From Clostridia bacterium (GTDB lineage Bacteria; Bacillota_A; Clostridia; Christensenellales; Aristaeellaceae), in assembly GCA_017399225.1 (NCBI GenBank), contig JAFQEB010000040.1, positions 1-28,222 of the forward strand: a stretch of DNA of 28,222 nucleotides, written 5' to 3'. Made by a program: the position numbers and the translations under genes. Shown one piece after another: positions 1 through 8,096 of the stretch (position 1 is its first letter; every line of letters starts with the position of its first letter). The notes under the pieces were generated by a model that searched no databases, was not told where the DNA came from, and saw only the letters and a program-made list of their open reading frames with translations.

Positions 1-39
1 CACGACTCCCCAGTGGGGAGTTCGCCAAAGGCGAAAGTG
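1..39. repeat. Three-way-junction palindromic repeat, cut by the window edge
   Basis: Two abutting hairpins are visible: ACTCCCC/GGGGAGT with a 3-nt loop at 5-21, then TTCGCC/GGCGAA with an AAA loop at 21-35. They sit inside CAC (1-3) pairing with GTG (37-39), which gives a small cloverleaf-like fold whose outer stem probably continues left of the window. There is no ORF or U-tract. It resembles the short GC-rich palindromic repeats scattered between genes in gut Clostridia; this is recollection, not a search. Function unknown. Confidence 0.5.
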
Positions 40-188
40 GCAGGTGAATGTTAAAGTGCAAAATGGTGCTTTCCCCCCGGTCCCCCCTCTTTTCCCTATG
101 AGTAGTCCGCTTTGCGGCTGCGGTGCAGGGCGGCTCGGGTTCGAGTTATTTTGTCAAGGGTGTTTTTCACATTTATCGCATAAAGCAG
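40..188. other. Gene-free stretch past the end of the glycan operon
   Basis: I see no credible coding region here. Short open frames exist but have no ribosome binding site and no recognisable protein. A small hairpin CCGC/GCGG lies near 108-118, and a C-rich run is at 73-88. It separates the repeat at the left edge from the operon terminator. Confidence 0.5.
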
Positions 189-227
189 AAAGCCGGTGCT
201 TTGCCGTTGATCGCAAACACCGGTTTT
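189..227. terminator. Probable bidirectional intrinsic terminator of the glycan operon
   Basis: Ten base pairs (AAAGCCGGTG at 189-198 with CACCGGTTTT at 218-227, one G-U pair) are followed inward by five more (TTTGC/GCAAA) after a single bulged C, closing an 8-nt loop. On the minus strand the stem lies about 50 nt past the esterase stop codon and is followed by a T-rich CTTTCTGCTTT. On the plus strand it is followed by CCTTTTTG, so it could stop transcription from either side. No plus-strand gene ending here is visible in the window. Confidence 0.7.
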
Positions 228-279
228 CCTTTTTGCATATTGATAGCACGCTTTACTTTATTGCAATCCTACGAGCAAT

Positions 280-849
280 TCAACGCGCCTGATCCATCTG
301 AATGGTTGCAGCAATCGTCTCCGCTGCCAGTTGGGATCCTGCCGACGACGGATGGTAATGGTCTCCGACATCGTAGAGCTGGATTGTCTTGCGGCTTGCT
401 GCAAACACCTGGCCCACCGGCGCAAGCAAGGCCTGATTTGCTTCTGCCGCAGTACGGTATTCCGCCGACAGCTTCTTCTGCATCTCAAAGAACGTCATAC
501 CTGTGGAAGCCAGCGTATCGCTGCCCTCCTCATAAGCCCAGGTTTCGTACAGGACGGGCGTTGCACCTGCTGCGCGGATCATCTGAGACAGAGCCGCAAC
601 GGCCCGAGTGAACTCCATTGGGTGCGTAATCGGCCCTTGGCTCTGGTCCTGTAGGACAACGTAATCCCACCGTTCCTCCGTCAGCAGCTTGTGGGTGACG
701 GCACACAGCTCGTCAGAAGGGTCAATGTGCTGGTGCAGATAAGCGCCGCCGCGCAGGTTCCCCTTCACCTCGGCGTTCAGGAGTTCCGCAACCATCTCAG
801 GAAGGTCATGAAAAAATGTAAAGCTATTTCCCAGAAACAAAATCCTCAT
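280..849 (-). CDS. SGNH/GDSL-type hydrolase, probable carbohydrate esterase
   Basis: A 189-residue protein with no signal peptide, so probably cytoplasmic. The SGNH pattern is clear: an N-terminal beta strand runs into GNSFT with the nucleophile Ser9, and the C-terminal block DHYHP gives Asp163 and His166 of the catalytic triad. The family removes acetyl or other acyl groups; by context the substrate is likely an acetylated oligosaccharide imported by this locus, but that is inference. I chose the ATG at 849 because AGGAG lies 10 nt upstream. An in-frame GTG at 867 would overlap the preceding rhamnosidase gene by 4 bp and has no better site. It is the last gene of the operon, followed by a terminator about 50 bp on. 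DUF4886-like proteins share this GNSF start and are an alternative label. Confidence 0.85.
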   Translation of the reverse strand: MRILFLGNSFTFFHDLPEMVAELLNAEVKGNLRGGAYLHQHIDPSDELCAVTHKLLTEERWDYVVLQDQSQGPITHPMEFTRAVAALSQMIRAAGATPVLYETWAYEEGSDTLASTGMTFFEMQKKLSAEYRTAAEANQALLAPVGQVFAASRKTIQLYDVGDHYHPSSAGSQLAAETIAATIQMDQAR

Positions 850-863
850 ATGTTGCCATCTCC

Positions 864-3047
864 TCACTCCTGATGAAACACATAGCTGCCCGTCGGAACT
901 TTGTGAACCTTTCCACCCAGTCTGATCTCCGCCTGCACCGGCGTAGCGATGTCATACCTCCAACCGCCTGTATGCACTTTGCTCCACCGGGAGGACACCA
1001 GCCCGTGACGGGTCTCCACGGAAGCCTCGAACCAGTCCAGTTTCTCCGAGGGATGGGGTTCGATACAGACCTTCTCGTACGCCGGTTCATCCTCGCAAAC
1101 CTGAATACCCGCTGCCACGCCGTACATCCAGTCAGCCACCGAACCGTAGGCATAATGGTTGAAGGAATTCATGTCCCGGCTCCAGAAGCCGCCATCCTGC
1201 ATAATGCCATCCCAGTGCTCCCAGATGGTCGTGGCGCCTTTGGTGATCGGGTACAGCCAGGAGGGATATTCCCGGCGCAGCAGCAGCTCATAGGCCAGCT
1301 CGGTATGCCCGTAATCGCTGAGTACATGCAGGATATAGGGCGTACCGACAAAGCCGGTCTTCAGCTGCACACCTGCTTCCCGCACTATCCGCGCCAGCTG
1401 ATCAGCAGCCTTCTGACAATCCTCCGCCAGATGGAAATGCACCGCAAGGATGCACTCCGTCTGCGTCATATATTCGGGGTATGCCTTGCGGAAGGCCGTC
1501 ACGATACGCCCATGAAGCTGCTCATAAGCTGAAACATCCTCACCCAGCACCTTGCCAGCTCTGATGACCAGCTCCGTAGAATAGGCATAGAAGGAGCTGG
1601 CGATGAAGTCCTCCCGGCTGGACCCCTTGTAGCTGCCGCTGGGGGCGTCCAGACCCAGCCAGTCCGCATAGTGCCAGCAGCCCGTCCACAGATCCGGCGT
1701 GGTGGTGATGGTGCCGATATAGTCCACCCACCTGCGCATGCTGGGGAACTGACGGCGCAGCAGCGCCACGTTGCCGTATGCGCGGTAAACCTCCCACGGG
1801 ACGATGACTGCCGCATCACCCCAGGCCGCGCTGGCGGTTCCGCGCTCATTCACATGGGTCAGCACATCCGGCACCACAGCGCCCACATAGCCATCCTCAT
1901 GCTGATCTGCCGCCACATCATTCAGCCACTTGGCAAAGAATCGCTCCGCATCATAATTGAGGCAGGCCGTGCGGGTAAACACCTGGGCATCGCCCATCCA
2001 GCCAAAGCGCTCGTCGCGCTGGGGGCAGTCCGTGGGGACGTCAACAAAATTCGATTTCTGTCCCCAGATGATGTTGGAGAACAGCTGGTTCAGCATCGGA
2101 TCGGAGGTGCGGATATAGCCCGTACGCTTCATGTCCGAGTGCACCGCAATGCCTGTAAAGCTGCTTTCGTCCGCCTTCTCCACGCCGCCGGGGAATTCGT
2201 TCACCCGGATGTAGCGGAAGCCGTAGAAGGTCAGCCTGGTCTTGTAGGTCTGCTGACCATCCCGGCAGATATAATGATAGAGACATTTTGCTTCGCGGTA
2301 ATTCTCGTTGTAGAAATTGCCTTCCTTGTCCAGCACTTCCGCAAAGGAAACGTCCACCACTTCTCCGGCCTTCGCGTCAAGGTTGACCTCCAGGAAGCCG
2401 GTCAGCTCCTGTCCGAAATCAATGACCCGTTCGCCCTTGGGCGTGGTGAAAACGCGGACTGCATAGATCCTTTCCTGTTCCCGGACGGGATCGCCCTCCT
2501 GCGGGATCAAGGTGTCCGTCGGCCCGTCGAAGCACACGGCAGTGCTGATCTCCTGTGGCACGAAGGTCGCGTCGTACACTTCTCCGTCGTACAGCTCGGA
2601 GAAGCGCACCTGACTCTCGCTGACCGTCCAGCTTTCATCGGTGATGATCGTCTCCGTCGTGCCGTCGGCATAGGTGATCACCAGCTCAGCAGTAATGCCC
2701 GCAGGCTTTTTGACCAATTCCGTCTGGATGGTACCATCCTTCCAGCACATCAGGTGGCTGCGATACCACCCCCGCCCCAGCAGCACAGTCAGCTCATTAT
2801 CATGCGCAACCAAGTCCGTCACGTCGTAGCTTTGTACCTGCAATCGCTTGGGGTAGGTCGTCCAGCCGGGGGCCAACACATCTTCGCTGACCCTCACACC
2901 ATTGATTGCGGCCTCATACACGCCCATGCCGGTCAAACGCAGCACGGCAGAAGTCACAGGCTTTTTCGCCTCAAAATGCTTCGCAAACAGCGGCGCTTTG
3001 CTTTCCGGCTCCCAGGATGGTTTGATCCACTTTGCGTTCCAATTCAT
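864..3047 (-). CDS. GH78 alpha-L-rhamnosidase, cytoplasmic
   Basis: A 727-residue enzyme expected to release terminal alpha-L-rhamnose from oligosaccharides or glycosides. The N-terminal half carries the Bac_rhamnosid_N-like sandwich (about residues 10-200) and the middle sandwich domain (about 200-310). The catalytic (alpha/alpha)6 barrel starts near 315 and contains the diagnostic DCPQRDERFGWMGD at 340-353, with the acidic residues that form the active site. WEHWDG at about 609-614 supplies the conserved second catalytic glutamate (Glu610). A small C-terminal sandwich closes the protein. There is no signal peptide, so it acts inside the cell. The ATG at 3047 is preceded by GGAGGG with 5-nt spacing; the ATG at 3059 overlaps that site and is less likely. 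It is shorter than many GH78 members, which often carry an extra N-terminal domain. It lies 48 bp downstream of the cytoplasmic GH43 gene and nearly abuts the esterase gene. Confidence 0.95.
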   Translation of the reverse strand: MNWNAKWIKPSWEPESKAPLFAKHFEAKKPVTSAVLRLTGMGVYEAAINGVRVSEDVLAPGWTTYPKRLQVQSYDVTDLVAHDNELTVLLGRGWYRSHLMCWKDGTIQTELVKKPAGITAELVITYADGTTETIITDESWTVSESQVRFSELYDGEVYDATFVPQEISTAVCFDGPTDTLIPQEGDPVREQERIYAVRVFTTPKGERVIDFGQELTGFLEVNLDAKAGEVVDVSFAEVLDKEGNFYNENYREAKCLYHYICRDGQQTYKTRLTFYGFRYIRVNEFPGGVEKADESSFTGIAVHSDMKRTGYIRTSDPMLNQLFSNIIWGQKSNFVDVPTDCPQRDERFGWMGDAQVFTRTACLNYDAERFFAKWLNDVAADQHEDGYVGAVVPDVLTHVNERGTASAAWGDAAVIVPWEVYRAYGNVALLRRQFPSMRRWVDYIGTITTTPDLWTGCWHYADWLGLDAPSGSYKGSSREDFIASSFYAYSTELVIRAGKVLGEDVSAYEQLHGRIVTAFRKAYPEYMTQTECILAVHFHLAEDCQKAADQLARIVREAGVQLKTGFVGTPYILHVLSDYGHTELAYELLLRREYPSWLYPITKGATTIWEHWDGIMQDGGFWSRDMNSFNHYAYGSVADWMYGVAAGIQVCEDEPAYEKVCIEPHPSEKLDWFEASVETRHGLVSSRWSKVHTGGWRYDIATPVQAEIRLGGKVHKVPTGSYVFHQE

Positions 3048-3095
3048 AATACCCTCCATTGATCTGTAACAGAGAAATCGATCACTGCTCGCATC

Positions 3096-5276
3096 TCATT
3101 CTTCGCTTATGTACAACGTCTCAAATCCCAGGCCGTCCGTGCTGGCACTGATACCCACGCGGCCGGCAATCAGCGGTATGGGGTCGGTGTATTCCAGCAG
3201 CAGGCCGTTCTCGCCCTCCACAGAGATGCGGCTGCCCTTGACACGCAGGGTCAGCTTCATCTGACTGCCCCATTCCATGGTGATAGGCATTTCTGCCAGA
3301 ACCGTTTCGGTGTACTCCTGTTTGCACAGGCGGATGCTGTTCTCTGTCACATGCATCGCATAGGCAAAGCGTGCCGCCGCCACCTGATGAGGATGCCATG
3401 TTTCCCGGTCGGAACGGATGTAGGCGCTGATGCGGGCTTCCGGCGCACAGGGCTTGCAGTTGATGACCATGTGCAGCGCACAGTCCCGCCAATGGGCGCC
3501 GAACCAGTCCGCGCCGCCAAACCAGGCTTCGCCGTAGCCCTCTGCCGCCGTGTAGCCGCAGAATTTGCGGTGCATGCTGTTCCGCTGCTTGTGCCCGATG
3601 ACATGGAGCCTGCCGCCAGACACATCCTCGCCCTTGTCAATGATGACAGCAGGGGCGAAGTCATCCGCCTCGGTGAGGTAAATGCGGTCGATGATGACTG
3701 TCTCCTCCGCAGCGATGGTCATGGTCTGCCGACCGGCATCCAGTATCACCGTGCCGAAATAGCGCTTCTCCATGCGATCCTGCGTAGCTGCGCCGGTGGG
3801 CTGAGCGATCATTGTCCACCCGTTGACCAGCAGCGTAGTGGGCGCGTCGGAGGCCTTCACTGTCATCGCCAAATGGTATTTGCCCGCCTGCCAGACATTC
3901 AGGGCATAGGCGACTGTCTCGCCGGGGCGCACCACCAACGCATTGCAGCCGGTTTCACCTTCCGCCGTTTCGCTGCAGGCTGTGCCGTGCGCCGCGTCAA
4001 ATGCGCCGGGGACAGGCTTGTCAGCCGCAGCATCCGCGCTTCCCTGAGCCACATCGGAGAAGCCGATGAAGGAAGGTTCACAGCCCGCGCCAATGCCAAT
4101 CTTGCCGCCGCCCAGCTTCGTCTGCTTGCGTAAAAATTCCATGCCGTTGACGCACAGCACCAGCAGCCCCATATGCAGGCTGACCTTGATGGTGATGAGC
4201 GCATCCGTGGCCACATTGCCAGGGAATACGCCATTTTCACCCGTGGAGAGCGTCCAGCGGCGGTCTTTGCCGATGGTCAGCATCACGCCGGAGAAGCACA
4301 CGCTGCCCGTGTCCTCCCTCAGGCGGATGTTGATCTCCGCCGTGTAGGTATCCGGCGCAGCCACGGGCAGCAGGCCGTCCACCAGATCCTTGCCGCAACG
4401 GCTGACGCACACGGGCTGCACCGGCGCAGCCTGATGCCACCATGTTGCATTGGTGTACATGCGGTCACCGTTGAAAAACAGGCGGTCAATGCAAAGCGAA
4501 CGATGCAGCGGGTTGTTGCGCTCGCCGATGATGTTTTTGTGATAGACGATATACATGGTATCCATGTCCGGGCCGACGCAGGTGGAGGAATGGCCCAGGG
4601 CGTGGTACTCGTCGCGGGTCTCCAGCAGGAGCATACCGTCCCGCAGTCTGCGGTAGCCGCGATCTGCACCCTTGCGGGAGACGGTGTAGTCCACATGATA
4701 GCCCCGGCAGCAGACGTGGTTGCCCGTGTCGGTCAGAAAATAGCGGCCGTCCCGCTTGATGACCTGGGGGCCTTCTGTCCAGTGCCCCAGCCAGCTGGCC
4801 TCGATGACCTTGCTGCGCACGTCAATCTCTCCAGGATTGGGCATCTCGTGCACACGGATGCCCTGATGGCTCGCCCGGTAAAACCAGCTGCGGCCATCGT
4901 CATCCACGAAAATGCTGCCGTCGATGCCTACGCCCAGGTTGTCGCTGACCACCTCGAAGGGGCCGAGGGGACTGTCAGACTTGAGCAGATAGTGTCCGCT
5001 GCCCTTGGGGGACGTGACCATCCAGAACCTGCCCGCGTTGTAGGCGACCTCTGGGGCATATGCGCCGATGGTGCGCTCGTCCGTGCAGACAAAGCCGTAA
5101 TAGTCAAAATGGATCATATCCTCGCTGACCCAGCACTTAATGCCCGGTAAATGGCTGTGGCTGGAGCAGTAGAGGTAGAATCGGCCGTCGTGGCGCATCA
5201 GAAAGGGGTCGCCGATCTCCCGGCCATCCCACAAGTCGGTCAGCGGATAAGGATTGCGGATCATATCAGGAGACAT
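3096..5276 (-). CDS. Cytoplasmic GH43-like glycosidase with C-terminal beta-sandwich modules
   Basis: A 726-residue protein whose first ~300 residues form a five-bladed GH43 propeller. The catalytic triad is intact: Asp23 in GDPF, Asp119 in GIDG and Glu168 in WTEGP. The GHSS motif around residue 230 carries the histidine that commonly binds the central metal in this family. GH43 enzymes act mostly as arabinofuranosidases, xylosidases or exo-galactosidases; I cannot tell which. About 400 further residues look like a CBM6-like domain followed by a concanavalin-like sandwich. It has no signal peptide, unlike its two paralogues upstream in the operon, so it should act on imported fragments. The start at 5276 has GGAGG 7 nt upstream. 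The 70-bp gap before it contains a terminator-like hairpin. Confidence 0.9.
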   Translation of the reverse strand: MSPDMIRNPYPLTDLWDGREIGDPFLMRHDGRFYLYCSSHSHLPGIKCWVSEDMIHFDYYGFVCTDERTIGAYAPEVAYNAGRFWMVTSPKGSGHYLLKSDSPLGPFEVVSDNLGVGIDGSIFVDDDGRSWFYRASHQGIRVHEMPNPGEIDVRSKVIEASWLGHWTEGPQVIKRDGRYFLTDTGNHVCCRGYHVDYTVSRKGADRGYRRLRDGMLLLETRDEYHALGHSSTCVGPDMDTMYIVYHKNIIGERNNPLHRSLCIDRLFFNGDRMYTNATWWHQAAPVQPVCVSRCGKDLVDGLLPVAAPDTYTAEINIRLREDTGSVCFSGVMLTIGKDRRWTLSTGENGVFPGNVATDALITIKVSLHMGLLVLCVNGMEFLRKQTKLGGGKIGIGAGCEPSFIGFSDVAQGSADAAADKPVPGAFDAAHGTACSETAEGETGCNALVVRPGETVAYALNVWQAGKYHLAMTVKASDAPTTLLVNGWTMIAQPTGAATQDRMEKRYFGTVILDAGRQTMTIAAEETVIIDRIYLTEADDFAPAVIIDKGEDVSGGRLHVIGHKQRNSMHRKFCGYTAAEGYGEAWFGGADWFGAHWRDCALHMVINCKPCAPEARISAYIRSDRETWHPHQVAAARFAYAMHVTENSIRLCKQEYTETVLAEMPITMEWGSQMKLTLRVKGSRISVEGENGLLLEYTDPIPLIAGRVGISASTDGLGFETLYISEE

Positions 5277-5301
5277 AAAAGCACCTCCACAAGTCAGAAA
5301 A

Positions 5302-5336
5302 GCGCGGACAGGCCCTCGCGATGAGGCTGTCCGCGC
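5302..5336 (-). terminator. Terminator-like hairpin inside the operon, between GH2 and GH43 genes
   Basis: GCGCGGACAG at 5302-5311 pairs perfectly with CTGTCCGCGC at 5327-5336. An inner CCTC/GAGG stem with a GCGAT loop is separated by a 2-nt bulge. Read on the minus strand the hairpin begins about 10 nt after the GH2 stop codon and is followed by TTTTCTG, which is the layout of a rho-independent terminator. There is no room for a full promoter between it and the next start codon, so the last three genes need read-through or a promoter inside the GH2 gene. Confidence 0.75.
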
Positions 5337-5346
5337 CGGAATTCAC

Positions 5347-7101
5347 TTAACGCTGGTTGTTGATGCGGCGGATCTCATCGATATTCGCCTTGGGGTTACG
5401 GTCCATATCCAGCAGGCCGTTAACTTCCTGGAATACGTCCGTCAACTGAGTGTAGCAATAGCCCACGAAGCCCGGCATGTGCTTGAAGGCCTGGGTAATG
5501 GCTTCAAAGCGCTTGAGGAAGGCTTCCTCGTCCTTTGCAGCGCCGTTGTAGCCCCAGTTGTTGCCCTCGGAGTCCTTGGCCATGGCGATGCCGCCGTACT
5601 CGGTCAGCAGCATGGGCTTGCCGCGATGGTCGTAGCCGCAGGCCGTCACGATGCGGCCTGCACCGGGATTGCCGTCGCAGATGGTGTCCAGGCTGCCGTA
5701 TTCGGGGCTGAGCTGCTCCGGCCAGGCGGTGTAGTCATGCACGGTCAGCAGATCGGTGGATGCCTGCTCCCAGCCGTCGTTGCCGGAGACGATGCGGGTG
5801 CCGTCCAAGCTGTGCACCATGTGGTAAAGCGCATCCGCCAGTTCCTGGGCCTCCACCTGCGTCTGGATGTAGGGCACACCCCAGCTCTCGTTGATGGGCA
5901 CCCAGGTGATCAGGCAGGGGTGGTTATAGTCGCGCTTGATGGCCTCGGACAGGTCGCGCATCATGTTGCGTTTCTGGCTGTCGCGCAGCCAGTAGGCGCT
6001 GGGCAGCTCGCCCCAGACCAGCAGGCCCAGCTTGTCCGCCCAGTACAGATAGCGGGGATCCTCAAACTTCTGATGCTTGCGGGCACCGTTGTAGCCCATG
6101 GCCTTGGTCAGCTCAACATCGCGGCGCAGCGCGTCGTCGCTGGGAGCGGTCAGCAATCCGTCCGGCCAGTAGCCCTGATCCAGGATCAGCTTCTGGTACA
6201 GCACATGATTGTTCAGCAGGATCTTGCCGTTCACCACCTCGACCTTGCGCATGCCGAAGTAGGTGTCCACCTTGTCCACCACTTCGCCGCCCACGATGGT
6301 CTCGATGGTCAGGTCGTACAGGCGAGGATCATGGGGCCACCACATGTGGAAGCCCTCCAGGCGCTCGTTGTGGCGCAGGAAGAGCTCCGTCTGCACGCAG
6401 CGATCAGAGAGAACCTTCACGTCGCTTACAGCCACCACATCGCCCTTATAGGAGGCCGTCAGCCGGATGGACGCGTCCTTGGGCAGCTCGTTGAGGTACA
6501 CCTCAACCTTCACGCTGGCGCGCTCCAAACAGGGGGTCAGGCGGAAGTCCACGGGGTAATACTCACCCACACCCTCCAGCCACACGCTCTGCCAGATGCC
6601 GGTCACAGGCGTGTACCAGCACTCGAAGGGCTCAGGGCGGAAGCTCTGCTTGCCGCGGGGCTGGTCGAAGTCCAGGCGATCCTCCGCCCGGACGGTCAGG
6701 GTGTATTCCCCCCCCGCCTCAGTCAGGTCAGTCACGTCAAAGGTGAAGGGGGTATAGCCGCCCTCATGGCCGCCCAGATACTGACCGTCCAGCCACACAT
6801 CGGCGATATAATCCACCGCGCCAAAGTGCAGCAACCGCCGGGCCGTCATATCCGCCGGCACGGTGATCTTCCTCGCGTACCAGACCACATCGCAATGCTC
6901 CTGGCTGTCGATCCCGGAGAGCTTGCTCTGGTAGCAGAAGGGCACCTCGATCTTATGGGTGGCAGGCAGTGCGCGGTACCATTTTTCTTTCTTGCCGACC
7001 TTCTCCTTGTCGAAGGCAAAGTCCCACTGGCCGTTCAGGGTACACCAGGTTCCGCGAACCCGGTCGGGGCGGGGATAGTCCATGCGCAGGGCTTCATTCA
7101 T
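5347..7101 (-). CDS. GH2 family glycosidase (beta-galactosidase/beta-glucuronidase type), cytoplasmic
   Basis: A 584-residue enzyme with the three-domain GH2 core. A sugar-binding jelly roll occupies about residues 15-180, an immunoglobulin-like domain about 185-285, and a TIM barrel about 290-584. The acid/base is Glu405 in the NES of WVPINESWG and the nucleophile is Glu501 in LLTEYGG. The length matches short GH2 members rather than the ~1000-residue LacZ type. There is no signal peptide, so it should act on imported oligosaccharides. The exact sugar (galactose, glucuronate, mannose or arabinopyranose) cannot be read from sequence. The gene follows the regulator gene by 32 bp, with GAGGAG 9 nt before the ATG. 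A terminator-like hairpin follows directly. Confidence 0.92.
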   Translation of the reverse strand: MNEALRMDYPRPDRVRGTWCTLNGQWDFAFDKEKVGKKEKWYRALPATHKIEVPFCYQSKLSGIDSQEHCDVVWYARKITVPADMTARRLLHFGAVDYIADVWLDGQYLGGHEGGYTPFTFDVTDLTEAGGEYTLTVRAEDRLDFDQPRGKQSFRPEPFECWYTPVTGIWQSVWLEGVGEYYPVDFRLTPCLERASVKVEVYLNELPKDASIRLTASYKGDVVAVSDVKVLSDRCVQTELFLRHNERLEGFHMWWPHDPRLYDLTIETIVGGEVVDKVDTYFGMRKVEVVNGKILLNNHVLYQKLILDQGYWPDGLLTAPSDDALRRDVELTKAMGYNGARKHQKFEDPRYLYWADKLGLLVWGELPSAYWLRDSQKRNMMRDLSEAIKRDYNHPCLITWVPINESWGVPYIQTQVEAQELADALYHMVHSLDGTRIVSGNDGWEQASTDLLTVHDYTAWPEQLSPEYGSLDTICDGNPGAGRIVTACGYDHRGKPMLLTEYGGIAMAKDSEGNNWGYNGAAKDEEAFLKRFEAITQAFKHMPGFVGYCYTQLTDVFQEVNGLLDMDRNPKANIDEIRRINNQR

Positions 7102-7133
7102 GCTCCCGTACTCCTCTCATGTGTCCGATATTT

Positions 7134-8078
7134 TTACTTTGCTGTACAATCCAGACGCATCACAATCGCCTGGTTATAATCGCCGAATCTCTCGCCGAAG
7201 AGATTGATACCGCCCTGGTGCAGAGCATCGGGCTTCACGCTGATCCGCACGGCGATATAGGGCTTGTCTGTCAGATGCAGCTGCTCAAGCGTAACGCCTG
7301 AAATCTTCGCGTCATCCAGATAACAGCCTTCGCTTGTTACCTTCCAGCGCTTCATCAGACCATACTGGGTGGAAGACGGCAGCCACCATTCGGGGGTGAA
7401 GCGTCCCTGCCTGCCACCGAAGTCCCCTGGACAGCACCAGGTACCCAGTTCCACGCCGTTGATGCTGACGGTGATGTCACTGGGCCATTCCTTACGGTAG
7501 TTGGGGGCTTCAGAGCATGCCTCGAAGGAGATTGCTATGCATCTGACTTCGCGCCCTGTGATCTCATAGGACGAAAACCGGTACTCCACATATCCCTGCT
7601 GGAACCACAGCAGCTGCGCCCGAAAACGCGATGGGTCATAGAAGGCCGCGGGATTGTCGTTTTCGCCCAGATTTCTTTCATGGCTGAGCAGCCCGCAGGT
7701 GGGGGTCACATCAAAATCCGAATAGGCGCCAATGGGCATATTGTAGAAGAAGCTTTCCATCTCCCTCTGTGCCGTATTTGCCAAATGAATGGAGATATTG
7801 TCTTTCTTGCGGCTGCACAGCTTGGATACGCCGCGGATCCCGCTCTGGCGCTCGGTGCGGATGAGATCTGCCTCCTCCAGCACCACAATGCTGTTGGACA
7901 CCGTCGAAATCGGCTCGCCAAGGCGCTGGCTCAGCTCCAGCACATTCATGCTGCATACGTCCAGCAGGGAGAGGATCTTCAGCCGCAGTTCGTTGGAAAG
8001 CGCATGGGCTACCTTTTGCAGCCTGCCGGGATCGGACAGGTTCAGATTCAAATTCTTCAACTTTTGCACTCCATTCAT
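7134..8078 (-). CDS. ArsR-type winged-helix regulator with a C-terminal sensor-like domain
   Basis: A 314-residue protein. Residues about 15-95 form an ArsR-like winged helix-turn-helix; the segment from about residue 40 to 65, containing LSQRLGEPISTVSNSI, is the recognition helix region. The remaining ~200 residues are beta-rich with many Trp, Tyr and Gly residues, and look like a ligand-binding sandwich rather than the metal-binding core of classical ~100-residue ArsR proteins. It is the only transcription factor in the window, so it probably controls the locus in response to a sugar or breakdown product; this is inference. It lies 18 bp after the secreted GH43 gene and 32 bp before the GH2 gene. 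No good Shine-Dalgarno site precedes the ATG at 8078 (AAGG lies about 14 nt away), so translation may be coupled to the upstream gene. Confidence 0.8.
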   Translation of the reverse strand: MNGVQKLKNLNLNLSDPGRLQKVAHALSNELRLKILSLLDVCSMNVLELSQRLGEPISTVSNSIVVLEEADLIRTERQSGIRGVSKLCSRKKDNISIHLANTAQREMESFFYNMPIGAYSDFDVTPTCGLLSHERNLGENDNPAAFYDPSRFRAQLLWFQQGYVEYRFSSYEITGREVRCIAISFEACSEAPNYRKEWPSDITVSINGVELGTWCCPGDFGGRQGRFTPEWWLPSSTQYGLMKRWKVTSEGCYLDDAKISGVTLEQLHLTDKPYIAVRISVKPDALHQGGINLFGERFGDYNQAIVMRLDCTAK

Positions 8079-8096
8079 CAGTTTTGCCGGATGACC

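Noticed and set aside
44..292. Small plus-strand open frame at the left edge
   Set aside because: It has no ribosome binding site or recognisable family, is rich in Cys, Pro and Phe from low-complexity DNA, and runs through the terminator hairpin.
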